64,000 bases of DNA, from positions 520,536 to 584,535 of the forward strand of contig VXBP01000409.1 of the NCBI GenBank assembly GCA_013400115.1. Direction: 5' to 3'. Source of the DNA: Rhinopomastus cyanomelas. Taxonomy: Eukaryota > Chordata > Aves > Bucerotiformes > Rhinopomastidae. Shown in pieces: positions 22,481 to 34,400 of the stretch. Below the pieces are notes generated by a model. It made no database searches. It was not told the DNA's origin and saw only the letters and a list, made by a program, of their open reading frames with translations. Numbering within the stretch: position 1 is the stretch's first letter; each line of letters opens with the position of its first letter. The position numbers and the translations under genes were made by a program.

Positions 22481-25400
22481 AGGGCTGCCCATCCTTGCTG
22501 AATGTTCTTGAATGAAACAGTAGAGCTGGACAAGGCTTGAAGTGCCTGTCCTGGTTGAGGTCGCAGGAGTGAAGCTGCTGGCAACCCTCGCCTGCCTCCC
22601 TCCTCCCCCACACTAGCAGATCCACATAGTTTTACTGTAGATATATTTTTATTTCACGACTCTTGTCTTCTAGAAGTGTTACATTGCAATGCTGGGATTC
22701 CTGTGCGTGTGGATCTTGTATCTGGGATTTAAAATATGTGTAGCCAGGGTTAGAGTGTGATAGATTTCAATTTCACTTCTCCAGCATGTGGCAGTAACTG
22801 ATTATTCCAGCTCCTCTCTGCGTGAGGGAACGTATGTAGTTAGCCGCATCTGAGCTCTGTGGTGAGAGCTGAAGAGTATATTTAATCAGCAGGAAAATTC
22901 AAGAACAGATCTTGCTTGGGACAGTTTACTGTCTCCATTTCAACCTGAACAGGTGCAGCAGGCAGTTTGTTCGGTTGGAGTTGGTAACAACTGTACATTT
23001 ACAGCATCTAACCACAATGAAGGACTTAAAGGTGGCCATGCTGAGCTCCCAGCTGTTTCTAGCTACACACATCCAATTTCTCTGCATATAGATAAATGTT
23101 ACTCTTCTTGCTTTGGCCATTTTAAGGTCAATTCAGCAGTTTAGTACATGATGGTGAATATTTTAATTTTGGAACTTTTCATTTTCTTTTACACATAGGT
23201 TTTTATCAGTATCTTCTTCAGAGGGTTTCTCCTGGAATCAGCTGTTATCGTAGTTTATATGAAGAGCTCACAACTGTTGTGATCAGTTATTTGTAAACTT
23301 TATATATATTCATTCCTTTAAAAAAGCAGTCAGTTTTCTTGAGACTAACTCTCTTAAAATGTTATAGAGCTCCGTTTCAATTATCCCACATCCACAATGC
23401 TAAAGCAAGGTTGTAACATATAAGATTGTGTCTTTATGTTTTTATTAAAATTCACATGCTAGAAATTGTGGCAAATCTTTTGTGGAGTAGTAGATCATGT
23501 TGGTCAAGTAATGTGAGCTTCATGCTTTGCAGAGCACTCGAATGCTCTGCTGGCACCTGGCCACTGAAAGCAGACAATTGATGTAGCAGGTGCTTTGATA
23601 TGCCCGGTGATAGCTGAGCAGAGGACTTGTGAATAAGGTCAGGGGAAATCTCGGCTACTCCAAAGATGAAGATCAGAGCAGCATAACACAGATTTTTTTA
23701 AAAATTGAGTTATATTTCTTCCAACTTTAATCACAGCACTAAACTAAGATGCTTTCTTTTGCGGGTGTCTTTCAGGACAACCGTTACCTAAACTGAATTT
23801 ACTTTATTGCCCTGTAGTTGTTTAATTACTGTGGTGTAGCTTTTGCTGTGTTTACCCCGTCACAATCTGAAAATAAGATGCTGCACGGCTGCTGTATCTC
23901 TTGTTGAGTTTGCAGACAGACCCATTTTCCCTGAATTTGTAGCCCCTGGACCATTCAGGCTTCCTTAGTCAGTCACTTCCTTAGGAGCACACTTGCTGCT
24001 TCAATAATTGAATCTGCAGTGTGATCTTTTACCCAGCTCTCTAACTGGAGGCAAAAGTGAAGTAACTGCTATTGAAAACTTGTTACAACCAGGATTTGCA
24101 GTGATGTAGTCACTTAATGACCCTGGAAAAGCAGCCGAACCGCAGTGTAAGTGCCGCAAGCTGTGTCTCATGAGAGCTTGGTTGATACCTTGGCTCAGCA
24201 GTGATGGCCCTGATCTGTGCTCCCTGGCAGAGAAGGAGAGTGAGTTGGATAAGGACATGGGGAGACAGTATGAAGTGTCTGACAGATGGGACTTGCTGAC
24301 TAGCTGGGACAGTTGCAGTGCTTCTCCATTTTGAATTTGATTAGTTCCTTAGTAGTTATTACTTGTATGTATACTTAATGGTACTTTCAGTCTTTGAATT
24401 GACTAATAGGTTGCCAGTGATGTAGTTCAAACAACAAGAAGTCTATCGCAAACTGAATTTTACTGTAGGGTACTATTCCAACACTTAGGAGCATTTTTGA
24501 GTTCTCAGACTGCTGAGAACAGCTGCCCAGTGTAGCTAATCGTTAGGTGCTACCACTGGAACATCATATTCTCAAAGTGAGCTTATTCAAAGTCAGTTAT
24601 GGAGCTATCATATGAAGTACTGCTAGACAGAGCAGCTCAATATTTCAGATAATCCAGAGATGCAACTTGCAGGTTTTTTGCAGTGGAACAAGCTGCTAAA
24701 ACACCTTTAGGTAAGCTTCTGAAACATAAATGCTGTGTCTTTCTTCAAATTAGTTATCTTATTGCAACCTCCAGATTCCCAGCTAGGTGTGACTCAGTGT
24801 TGTTCTTCAATGATATTAACTGAGCTTAAAACATGCCTTTTTATATTAAATATTTGATAAGTTAAAAAAAAATAGGTACAAGATTGCACCTGTTATTCAA
24901 TAAGACTGAATCCCAGTGCTTGGTCTTCAGGCCTTTCAAGCTTTTTGTTTTAGAATCACATAACATTAGGGATTAGAAGGGACCAAGATCATCTAGTCCA
25001 ATCCTCCCTGCCACAGCAGGATCACCTAGACCAAGTCACACAGGAACATATGCAGACGGATTTTAAACATCTCCAGAGAAGGAGACTCCACAACCCCCTG
25101 GGGCAGCCTGTTCCAGTGCTGTCACTCTCACTGTGAAGAAGTTCCTTCTCATATTGATATGGAACCTCCTATGTTCCAGTTTACATCCATTGTCTTTGTG
25201 CTATCATTAGATGACATTGAAAAGAGCCTGGCTCCATCCTCCTGACACCCACCCTTCACATATTTATAAACATTAGTGAGGTCACCCCTCGATCTCCTTT
25301 TCTCCAAGCTAAATAGACCCAGCTCCCTCAGCCTTCTCTCATAAGGGAGGTGTTCTACTCCCTTCATTGTCTTTGTGACTCTGTACTTAACTCTCTTCAG

Positions 25401-28400
25401 CAGCTCTATGTCATTCGAGATAGCCTCCAAACTTTTGAACCTGTTACTGGCTCTTTGATTTCATCTATTGTTTTGGTGGAGCCACAGGGCAGGGAGCTGG
25501 ATCTGTTCCAAAGAGCAGCATAGAATTTGTCAGTTGCAGGACAGCCGTGGTGCTGGGAACAGGTTGTCCTCTCCTGTGAAAGGAAACATTTGTCCTTCCG
25601 ATAAAATAACAAAAACCAGTTACTAGGTTGCGTAGCTTCTAGGCTGGGAAGGTACACCTTGTGATACTAACATTGTTCTGGGCAACTTGGTGTGGCTGGA
25701 GATGTCCCTCTTTATTGCAGGGGTGTTGGACCAGATGATCTTGGAAGGGCCCGGTCAACCCAGAGCTTTCCGTGATTACTGGCAGAAATGCACCTTTCTG
25801 GTCTAATTCTGACACAAATAGATGTTGGGGGGGGGCTTTTTCCCAGTAAATCTGTCCCAGTGATTGATCACCTTGGTTCGTACTTGTGACTAGTTGCGGT
25901 GATAGATCACGTCTGAAGAGCTAGAAAGTAAAATTAAAATAAATTCCACAGTTACCTTGTTTAAAGGTGGACTGGATTTAAAACCAGGTGTCTGGTAGAA
26001 ATAGGATCTTTTTGATAGAAGTGGGGAGGAGGGGAAAAACTATAATAGAGAAGAGGAAATAAGGCTTCCAGTGTTTGAAAAGCAACTTCATGTTAATAAT
26101 TCTTCACGGGAGTAGGTGACCTCTAGAGACTTCTTCCAAGTGATGTTTCTCTAATTAAACAGGACAGTTCAGAAGTGTCTTGCTTGTGTAAAGTGAAGAA
26201 ACATTTAAGAAGTAAATCTACAACAGGAATGATTAAGTTAACTGAATTTTATTGCTATTTTTAAGCTTTGTATTCTTGTCTGTCTTGTTAGGCTTGCTCG
26301 CCTAACCTTCTAGCTTACTGGCCTGACTGCTAATGTGATTTTGTTAAACCTGACAAACAAGTCAGTTGAGAGAGAGATACTGATCTTGTAGTACCAGAGA
26401 AATAGAATATCTGATTAGTTAACGATTGCTAGATTTTGTCTTTAAAAACATGTATTTCTTAAAGCAGTGCTTGCAGCTTGCTTTGAAAACAAACATAGTT
26501 ATAAAAAATTCCTATTTCGTGTATTTCACTTCTACTGAGATAATAAGGTTGGCTTATTGGGGGCTTTTCATTCTTCTTTTAGAGTTATTTGAGGCAAAAC
26601 CCATTTGCATTGTTTATTGAGCTTTCAAGAGTACGTATAGCACGTAGCTTTGGAAAGCCTCCTGGATTTTTTAGAGACAAAATGAGCTTCCTTTTTTTAA
26701 GAGCATAACCAGAGTACTTTGAATAACTTTGTAAGTGCTTCAGTGCAAAGTCATGTGGGCCATGGGTACTCCTGCAAGCCTCTCTTCTTCGACTGTCACA
26801 TACTCTGCCTTTGAAATGGTATCTTTGCCATTCACCCTGAACACATAATTGGGCTGTTATGTAGTGGCTGCAATATTTTATTTCTGTGGAGTTTTTGTAC
26901 AGTAAACTGTTCTTGTTTATTTTAAATTATAATTTCAACATCAGTGAGTAATGGGGGGAAGGCAGTCTGTGTAAGAAAGCAGTTTTAGTGTTTAAAAGCT
27001 GTGTGGTATTTCTGTGTGAACCCCTGCCTGATGATGTAAAAAATACTAGATAGTGATGCATTTACTGGCAGAGTAACAATAGTCAGCGTGTTGCTTATAA
27101 AGTAAGTTTAGTAAGTTTAATTTTCTTTTATTTGTTGTGATCCTGGGGATGGGAAGAAAGGAAACGTTATAAAAGTTATAGCAAGGTTAGAGGTTTCACA
27201 GAATCACAGAACATTAGGGATTGGAAGGGACCTCGAAAGATCATCCAGTACAATCCCCCCTGGCAGAGCAGGACCGTCTAGACCAAGTCACACAGGAACA
27301 TACCCAGACAGGTTTTAAATGTCTTCAGAGAATGAGACTCTACAACTCCCCGTGGCAGCCCCTTCCAGTGCTCTGTCACCCTCACCATGAAGAAGTTCCT
27401 TCTCATGTTGATGTGGAACCTCCTATGCTCCAGCTCACATCCATTGCTGCACTTCTACGTTGTGAGTCCAAAATGATGACTACTACAGGAGAGAGAAACT
27501 ATTTTACAGTCTTGGTTTTTTTTATGTTACAGGTTTTATATGAGCAAGAAGGAGTTTTCATCCATTCATCTTGTGGAAAAAATGATGACCAGGACAGCTT
27601 AATGTCAGGAGTACTACGTGTCATAGAGAAGGTACTTGTATAATACACTTATGGGAACTTGGTGTGTGTGTTGATGAATCACATCATGTACAGGGCAAAT
27701 CTGAACTGTCTTCTTCTAAGTATAGGAGTTCATCAGGGAACAACTAGCATAATATCTGATGTAGTCTGCACTGTGTATATATGTGTGTGTAAGCTGTATC
27801 ATAATCATACTATGAGTAAATGGGGAGATAAATACTTTGTTGTGTTGTATAGACATCTTTGATTATTGTATTGTAGGAAAATGAAGTCATAGTAGACTGG
27901 AGACCACTGGATGATACTTTGGATACTTCTAATATCCTCTGTGCTGGAAAGGTATGTTTGTTAGTTATCAGTGTTCTTCATTCTGGTTCTTCAGACATTT
28001 TATTTTATGTTAAGTTAGACATAGGCTGTTCATGTGATTGTCATTGATATGAACAGCCACATGTAGAAATCATATTTGTGGACTGCAGCCTAGTTCAAAT
28101 TACTAGGGTACATGTGTAGGTGACTGTTTTTACTTGGTTGATACAGAGAAGAGAGGGTATTCTCTGCATGAATGGTGAGTAACTGAGTGTAAATGTATCC
28201 TGATCACCAGTTCCACTGCCTCTACTGTTGTTGTGGTCTGGTGAGTCACTGTTCATAATTAGTCTCAGAACAGAGAAGTACTGTTCTAATGCAAAATGAA
28301 AGCAGAAGTCTGTGAGGGTTCCAAGATAAGGTGATGTGTGTTATCAAGCAGTATTAAGAGATTGACTGAAAAAGAAAGAGTAAAGTTTCACATTTAAATG

Positions 28401-31400
28401 AAAAGTTTGTTTTAGAGTCTGCAAGAGCTGGTAAGATATTTTAGTACCATTCTTGAACCTGTTAAACACAACCTCTTCTTAGTTATAAGATCAGATTTTA
28501 CTCAGCACTAATGAGACTGCACCTTGAGTACTGTGTCCAAGTCATTTAGATGTAGTGTTGGGGGATGTGATTTAGGGGAGAACTTGTAGAGTAGGGTTGA
28601 TGGTTGGACTCGATGATCCCAAGGGTCTTTTGCAGCCTGAACAATTCTGTGATTTTTGTGGTTTCTTGCATTGAACTGCTTCTTAGGATTTTTACTCTAG
28701 AGATTCTATTAATCTGTGAGGATGAAAATGCTTATTCTGATTGAGTATGAGAAACTAGCTCAGTTTTCATGCCTTATGTTTTCTGTTACACTTCTTTTTC
28801 TTCTCCTCAGGATTCCAGTTCTGTTGTGGAATGGACTCAGACTCCTAAAGAAAAATGTGCCCAAGGAGGAGATCGTCCAAGTAGTTACGAAGCAGAGTGG
28901 GACATGGTCACCACGGTCTCCTTTAAAAAGAAACCTCATTCAAATGGAGGTAGTACTTAAATAAGTGTGGCTTTTCTTCTGTTGTTTGCTTTGGGTTTTT
29001 TCTTTCATGGCAATTTGCCTTTTAGATAGAGTACATTTGGTTTTTTAGGAACTGAGAAGCTGGGAATTCTTTATGGTAAGAGGTGAAATTCTGTATGTGG
29101 AAAGAATCACATTGGAATAGCTGCTGTCTGCTTCCTGTCTACTCTCTTTAAATTGTTAGAGAATTGCATTTTAAAAAAAATAGTTAACTCTGACTTGCTA
29201 TAGCAGTCAGTCATTAAATGATGGTAGCAGCTTTGGACTGCATTGGGCTCTTCAGTCCTTCCACACAAATGGAATTTGAACTAGATACTATAATACTAGA
29301 TGTTACAATAGAAAGGAAAATGAAAAAGTGAAATGTTATGGACAATAAGGGGGCACAAAGAGAAATCCAGAAAAAGCAGTTGCAGTAGTTGCAATATCAG
29401 AGACAATCACTGGCAGATAGCGATGCCTTTGCAAGTGCATCACTAAATCAAACACATCCTTAAGTCAAACAAATAATGTGATGGTTTTGTCTTTAAGATG
29501 CGCCAGCTCATGCAAACGGAGAAAGCAAGTGGTCCTTCCTGTTCAGCTTGTCAGATCTGAAATCAATCAAACAAAACAAAGAAGGTGTGGGATGGTCTTA
29601 CTTGGTATTCTGTCTGAAGGATGATGTGAAGCTTCCAGCTCTTCACTTTCATCATGGAGACAGCAAACTGTTGCTTAAATGCCTTGAAAAGCATGTTTTT
29701 CTGAACGAGTAAGTATCAGACAACTTAGTTCTGACGATATAATGAGGATTATTGGTTTACTCGATTAACTCCTGTGCGACTTGGTCTAGGTGATCCTGCT
29801 CTGGCAGGGGGATTGGAGTAGGCTAGGACAGGCTTTTGAGGCAGCCTGTGGTAAACACTGTATAAACACCTGTCTTACCAGCTGAATTGCTGAAAGCTGC
29901 CTGTGTGCTGCAGCGGTGTATTTAAAATTTTCTACCTAATTCACATATAAAGAATGAATAGAGAGTTAAGATCTCCTTCCAGGGTTTGCACCACATTCTT
30001 TTCTGTGGCCTAGTAATGAATGATGATGTTTATTTTTTTTTAAGGAAAGGTGAGAATACACCACAGCAGTTGTGGAAATGGCGTTCAGTCTCTGTGTGCT
30101 TCTGTTGTTTCCTTGTTGGTGTTAAGGCAGAAAGTTTGAGCTTTTCTCTAAAACACATTTCTGTCATAGGTATTTTCTTCTTCTATTTCTGTTACTTAAA
30201 AGTAGTTTGCCATTTCTAACACCATTCCTTACAAAATGTCACGTCCTTCCTTGCTGAAATCAGTGGCCTGGAGAGGATGTTTAATTACAAAGGTGATGTG
30301 TCACAAAGTTTTTCTCCTTCTAAGTTAAGGAAAATGTTAAGGCATGACTCAGCCTTTGCCCCGTTGAGCTTCATTAACCATTGCTGCCTGAGAACTGTGA
30401 CTGGAGTGTGTGGCTGTCTCAAGATGAGATCTCTCTTTGCATTTCATATCCGTCAGTGTTAACAGTGTCCTGTCATGTTGGAACGGGAGGCAGATAAGGC
30501 TTATTAAAGGTCTTATCTTCGACTTCAATAACAGGGTAGATGATGCAGGTGCTAATAAAAATAAAAGTAATTTTTCTTTCCAAGACTAGAAATAGTGGAT
30601 GTAAACTTAGTGTGAGAGCAGTAGGGAGATTTGATAAATCTAAGTCAGCGTGATGGATTAGTCAGATGGTAAAGTGCTTGGCTCTCCTCTCTCTAGCCAC
30701 CAACTCCGAGGCTTGAATGTCAGCCTGGCATCTGGGTTCTTCCCTCTTCTGTCACACATTAAGCTGTAAACTGGCAATTCAGAAGCTGGCTAATGAATTA
30801 ATTGGATGTCTGGACTGGACGAGGGGGAATATGGGATGCCTGGGGTAGAGGGTGAGAGCAAAAGAACGGGTTAATTACTAGGAGCAGTGTTGTTCTACTG
30901 TCCTTGTTACTGTTTTCATCTGCCCCTGCAAGCAAGTCAGAGAATTGACTGTTGTGTTGAAGAACAAGACCTAACAAATACAGTGAGTTAGGTCAAATCA
31001 TGTTGGTGTTTGTTTAGCTTTCAGAGTCTACACAGAAATCCATTAGCAGGGCTGTACTGGGATGGCTCAGTTTCACAATGCAGTGGCACTGGTGTGTTTT
31101 AAGTTCCTATCACCGTGAGTCTTAGGATTTTTCTAACAGCAGCTCTTGTAATACTGGTGGTTAGAAACTTGTTGATGTGTTTTGATATGTTTAAGAGCAT
31201 TTTTATATAGTGCTTCACGGTAAGATTCGGCCTCAGATTAAGCCAGAGGAGATTTAGATTGGATGTTACGAAAAATGTCTTCTCTGAAAGTGATGGGACA
31301 GGCTGCCTGGGGAAATGTAACCATCCCTGGAGGTGTTCAAAGAACGTGCAGATCTGGTGCTTGAAAACATGGTTAAAAACTGGGATATGGTGGCATTGAG

Positions 31401-34400
31401 TTGATGATTGGACTTGATGAGCTTCAGCATCTCTTCCAATCTTAATAGTTCTATTATTCATTAATTGGTAGAAAGAAGTCTTTAATTGTAAATGGTGTCA
31501 TGGGCTCTTTGCCTCTGTTAAAGGGTTTTCAGCGTGTGCTGCACTGAGGTTGACCATGCCTCACTACATTTTTTTACATGTGTCACCTTCCTTCTTTGCT
31601 TGTTGCTAACTATAGAACATTATGGTTGAAGAGAACGTACTTATATGTGGGTGACAAAAGTTATCTTCCAGAGAAATTTCTGAGAAGCATCATGATTTTT
31701 CAAAGAATGAGAAACAATTCAGAATTAATGTGATGATGACTTAATTTTTGGAGAATGAAAGTCTGCTTTGTGTGTGTGTGCTTGTGAACCTGTGCTGAGA
31801 ACTAGGAGTGACCTTGCATCAAACCTGTTGTCTCTGCCCAAAACCTGAAATGTGGCTTAAAAAAGCAACGAGTAAATATTTCAAGACAAACTAACAATAA
31901 AAAATGGAAACAATTTTCTAATGTCATTGCAGATCTCCACAGGATAAGCGAGTTCTTCTTGTGAATTCTCAGAACAAGTCTCTGTCTCAATCTTTTGAAA
32001 ACCTCTTTGATGAACCATCATATGGCTTATTTCATGTAGGTATTGTCTTGGAATTTTTTATTCTGAAGATGCTGATTAAAAAACCCCACCCTCCCTAGAA
32101 ATATTGCCTGAATCATTGCCACTGTGGAAGTGTTGATTGTATCCTAAAATAAATCTGGGAAATACACTCCTTTATAAGGCATTTTCTCAGTTCTAATTTC
32201 TTACCTCCCCTGTAGTACAATTTCAAATCTGTTAATGTTGTTTGTGATTCTTTGCCTTCAGAAACAGATATGGATTTTTTTAAAAAAGAAAGAAGACAAA
32301 GTGAGACATTACCAAAATATATTCATCAGAGCTTTCTATATTTTCCTCTTCCTGATACTTTTTTGAGACTTCTGAAGGGATTCAGGAAGTACACGCCAGA
32401 GAGTACAGTATCACAGTAATGATAAGGTTGGAAAAGACCTTAAAGATCATCCAGTCCAACCTAAATCCAAATAAACCAAGTAAACCTAACATCTAACATC
32501 CAGAGTACGATGTAGCCTACAAGAGTTATTACTTTGGAGTTTTTGTAATGCTAAAGCCACTTATCATTTGGTAGAGTTTGTGGACTTGTGAAAGTCAACA
32601 GCAAAATTTCCAGTGACTTCAGGTCACTGGGGTTTTGACCCACTGCTTTGTTTAATTAAATCTTCACAAGTGAGTTATAATAATTTCTGGCCTTCAGTTG
32701 TCAACTGAAGTTTTGTGTGAGATTCCCAGCGGAGTGCATGATTCAAGATGTATGCTCTCTGTGATGGTAGAGAAGTTAGGCGTAAGGAACATGTTTTGTG
32801 GCACTAATCACTGGAAAGTAGTCACGTTGATCCACTTTTATACGTAGATCAGGCTTGCAGAGCATGCTGCCAAATCTGATCTTGCAAATCAGTCTGTAGT
32901 AGTATCTTAATCCTTCAGAGATCTGTTTTAATAACCTAATTAATATGGTGTAAAACTACTGATATATGACTGTATAACTGCTGCTAATGATACATGAAAC
33001 CTCAATGACTTTGAGACCTTAGAGTACTCTTCATGCCGTTGTTCTCTCTGAGTAAAAGAAGTCTGTGTAACTTTGTGTTTTCCTTGTTCTAACACAGAAA
33101 CTGAAGAAAGATCCCTACACAGTAACGATGGGAAAGTTTTCCAAAGTCACAAACTACATTTTTGACAGTTTCCGTCTGAGTGACACTTCACATCAAAGAC
33201 GCCCACCGGCGGAAATGGCCGACTTCTTCAATGATGCTATTCCAGGGCTGAAGATAAATCAGCAGGAGGAACCAGGGTTTGAAGTCATTACTCGAGTGAG
33301 TGTATAGATTAACATGTATGATTTCTAATTTATTCACACCTTTAAAGCTCTGGCAGGACTGAGGCATGGTGAGTTCTGCTGTTTATACTTGGTGATTGTG
33401 GCATACACTGCCTTATTTATTCCCAAGAGTAAAATCACACCAGCTACTTGTGGAGTATGTCTTTTTATACCTGCAAATACTAGTTTTGCTTTGAAAGAAA
33501 GTTTGTCACTACTGAAATGGGAATTGCTGTGATCAGAGTCTCTATTTAGTGGTAGGACAAGGGACAGTGGGTGTAAGTGGGAACGTAGGAGGTTCCACAT
33601 CAGTATGAGAATTATTCACAGTGAGGGTGTTGGAGCTCTGGAAGGGGCTGCCCAGGGGGGTTGTGGAGTCTCCTTCTCTGGAGACATTTAAAACCCACCT
33701 GGATGTGTTCCTATGTGACTTGGTCTAGGTAGTCCTGCTCTGGCAGGGGATTGGACTAGATGCTCTTTCGAGGTCTCTTCCAGTCCTGGAGGTTGCCACC
33801 ACCAAAATACTGTTAGAAAATAAGAAGTTCTGAATCCTGCTGTCCTTAAACATGGAATTTGTGAGAGACTAACTGCAAACTGAAACTTTGTTGGGTGTTA
33901 GGAGTTCCAAAAGCACTTGCAATCTTGGGTTGTTCTAAGAGGTGGTGTACTTAAACTCATCTTCCAATCACACAGTGCAGTCTGTGTGGGTGTAGCATCC
34001 CTGAACCCAAAGCAGACTTTCAGTTCTCTTCGAGGTGCACTAGTGTGTAATCAGGGGTGTGCTTTTGAACTGAAGCTCCCTTTTGTCCTTGTGTGCTGTG
34101 TGGCTCATAGATTTCCAGCTGCTGAAACTTTGAGTCCATGGGAAGCTAAATCAGAAGTGTGTGTGGGGGTAGAAGGTTATTTCTGTCACCTGTACGCATC
34201 CACTTCCAAAATCTGAAATATTAACAAGTATACCCAGATCCTCAGCACTTGAGTGTCTTGCCCTAAAGATCTGCTTGTGTTTCAGTGGGATTCACATACC
34301 ACCTTTGCATGTGTTTCAGATCGATCTAGGAAAACAGCCTGAAGTGACTAGAGGAGAGCCCGTGTCAGCCGAAGAATGGGCGAAGAACATGGATTCTGAA

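Noticed and set aside
21416..22611. Long overlapping frames on both strands at the TBC1D15 promoter (up to about 197 codons)
   Set aside because: CpG islands lack stop codons. The products are Pro/Arg/Gly-rich in every frame and resemble no protein I know.
33917..34216. 99-codon frame in TBC1D15 intron 7 as an extra exon
   Set aside because: Flanking exons 7 and 8 join in phase without it, and the frame has no similarity to the TBC1D15 family.
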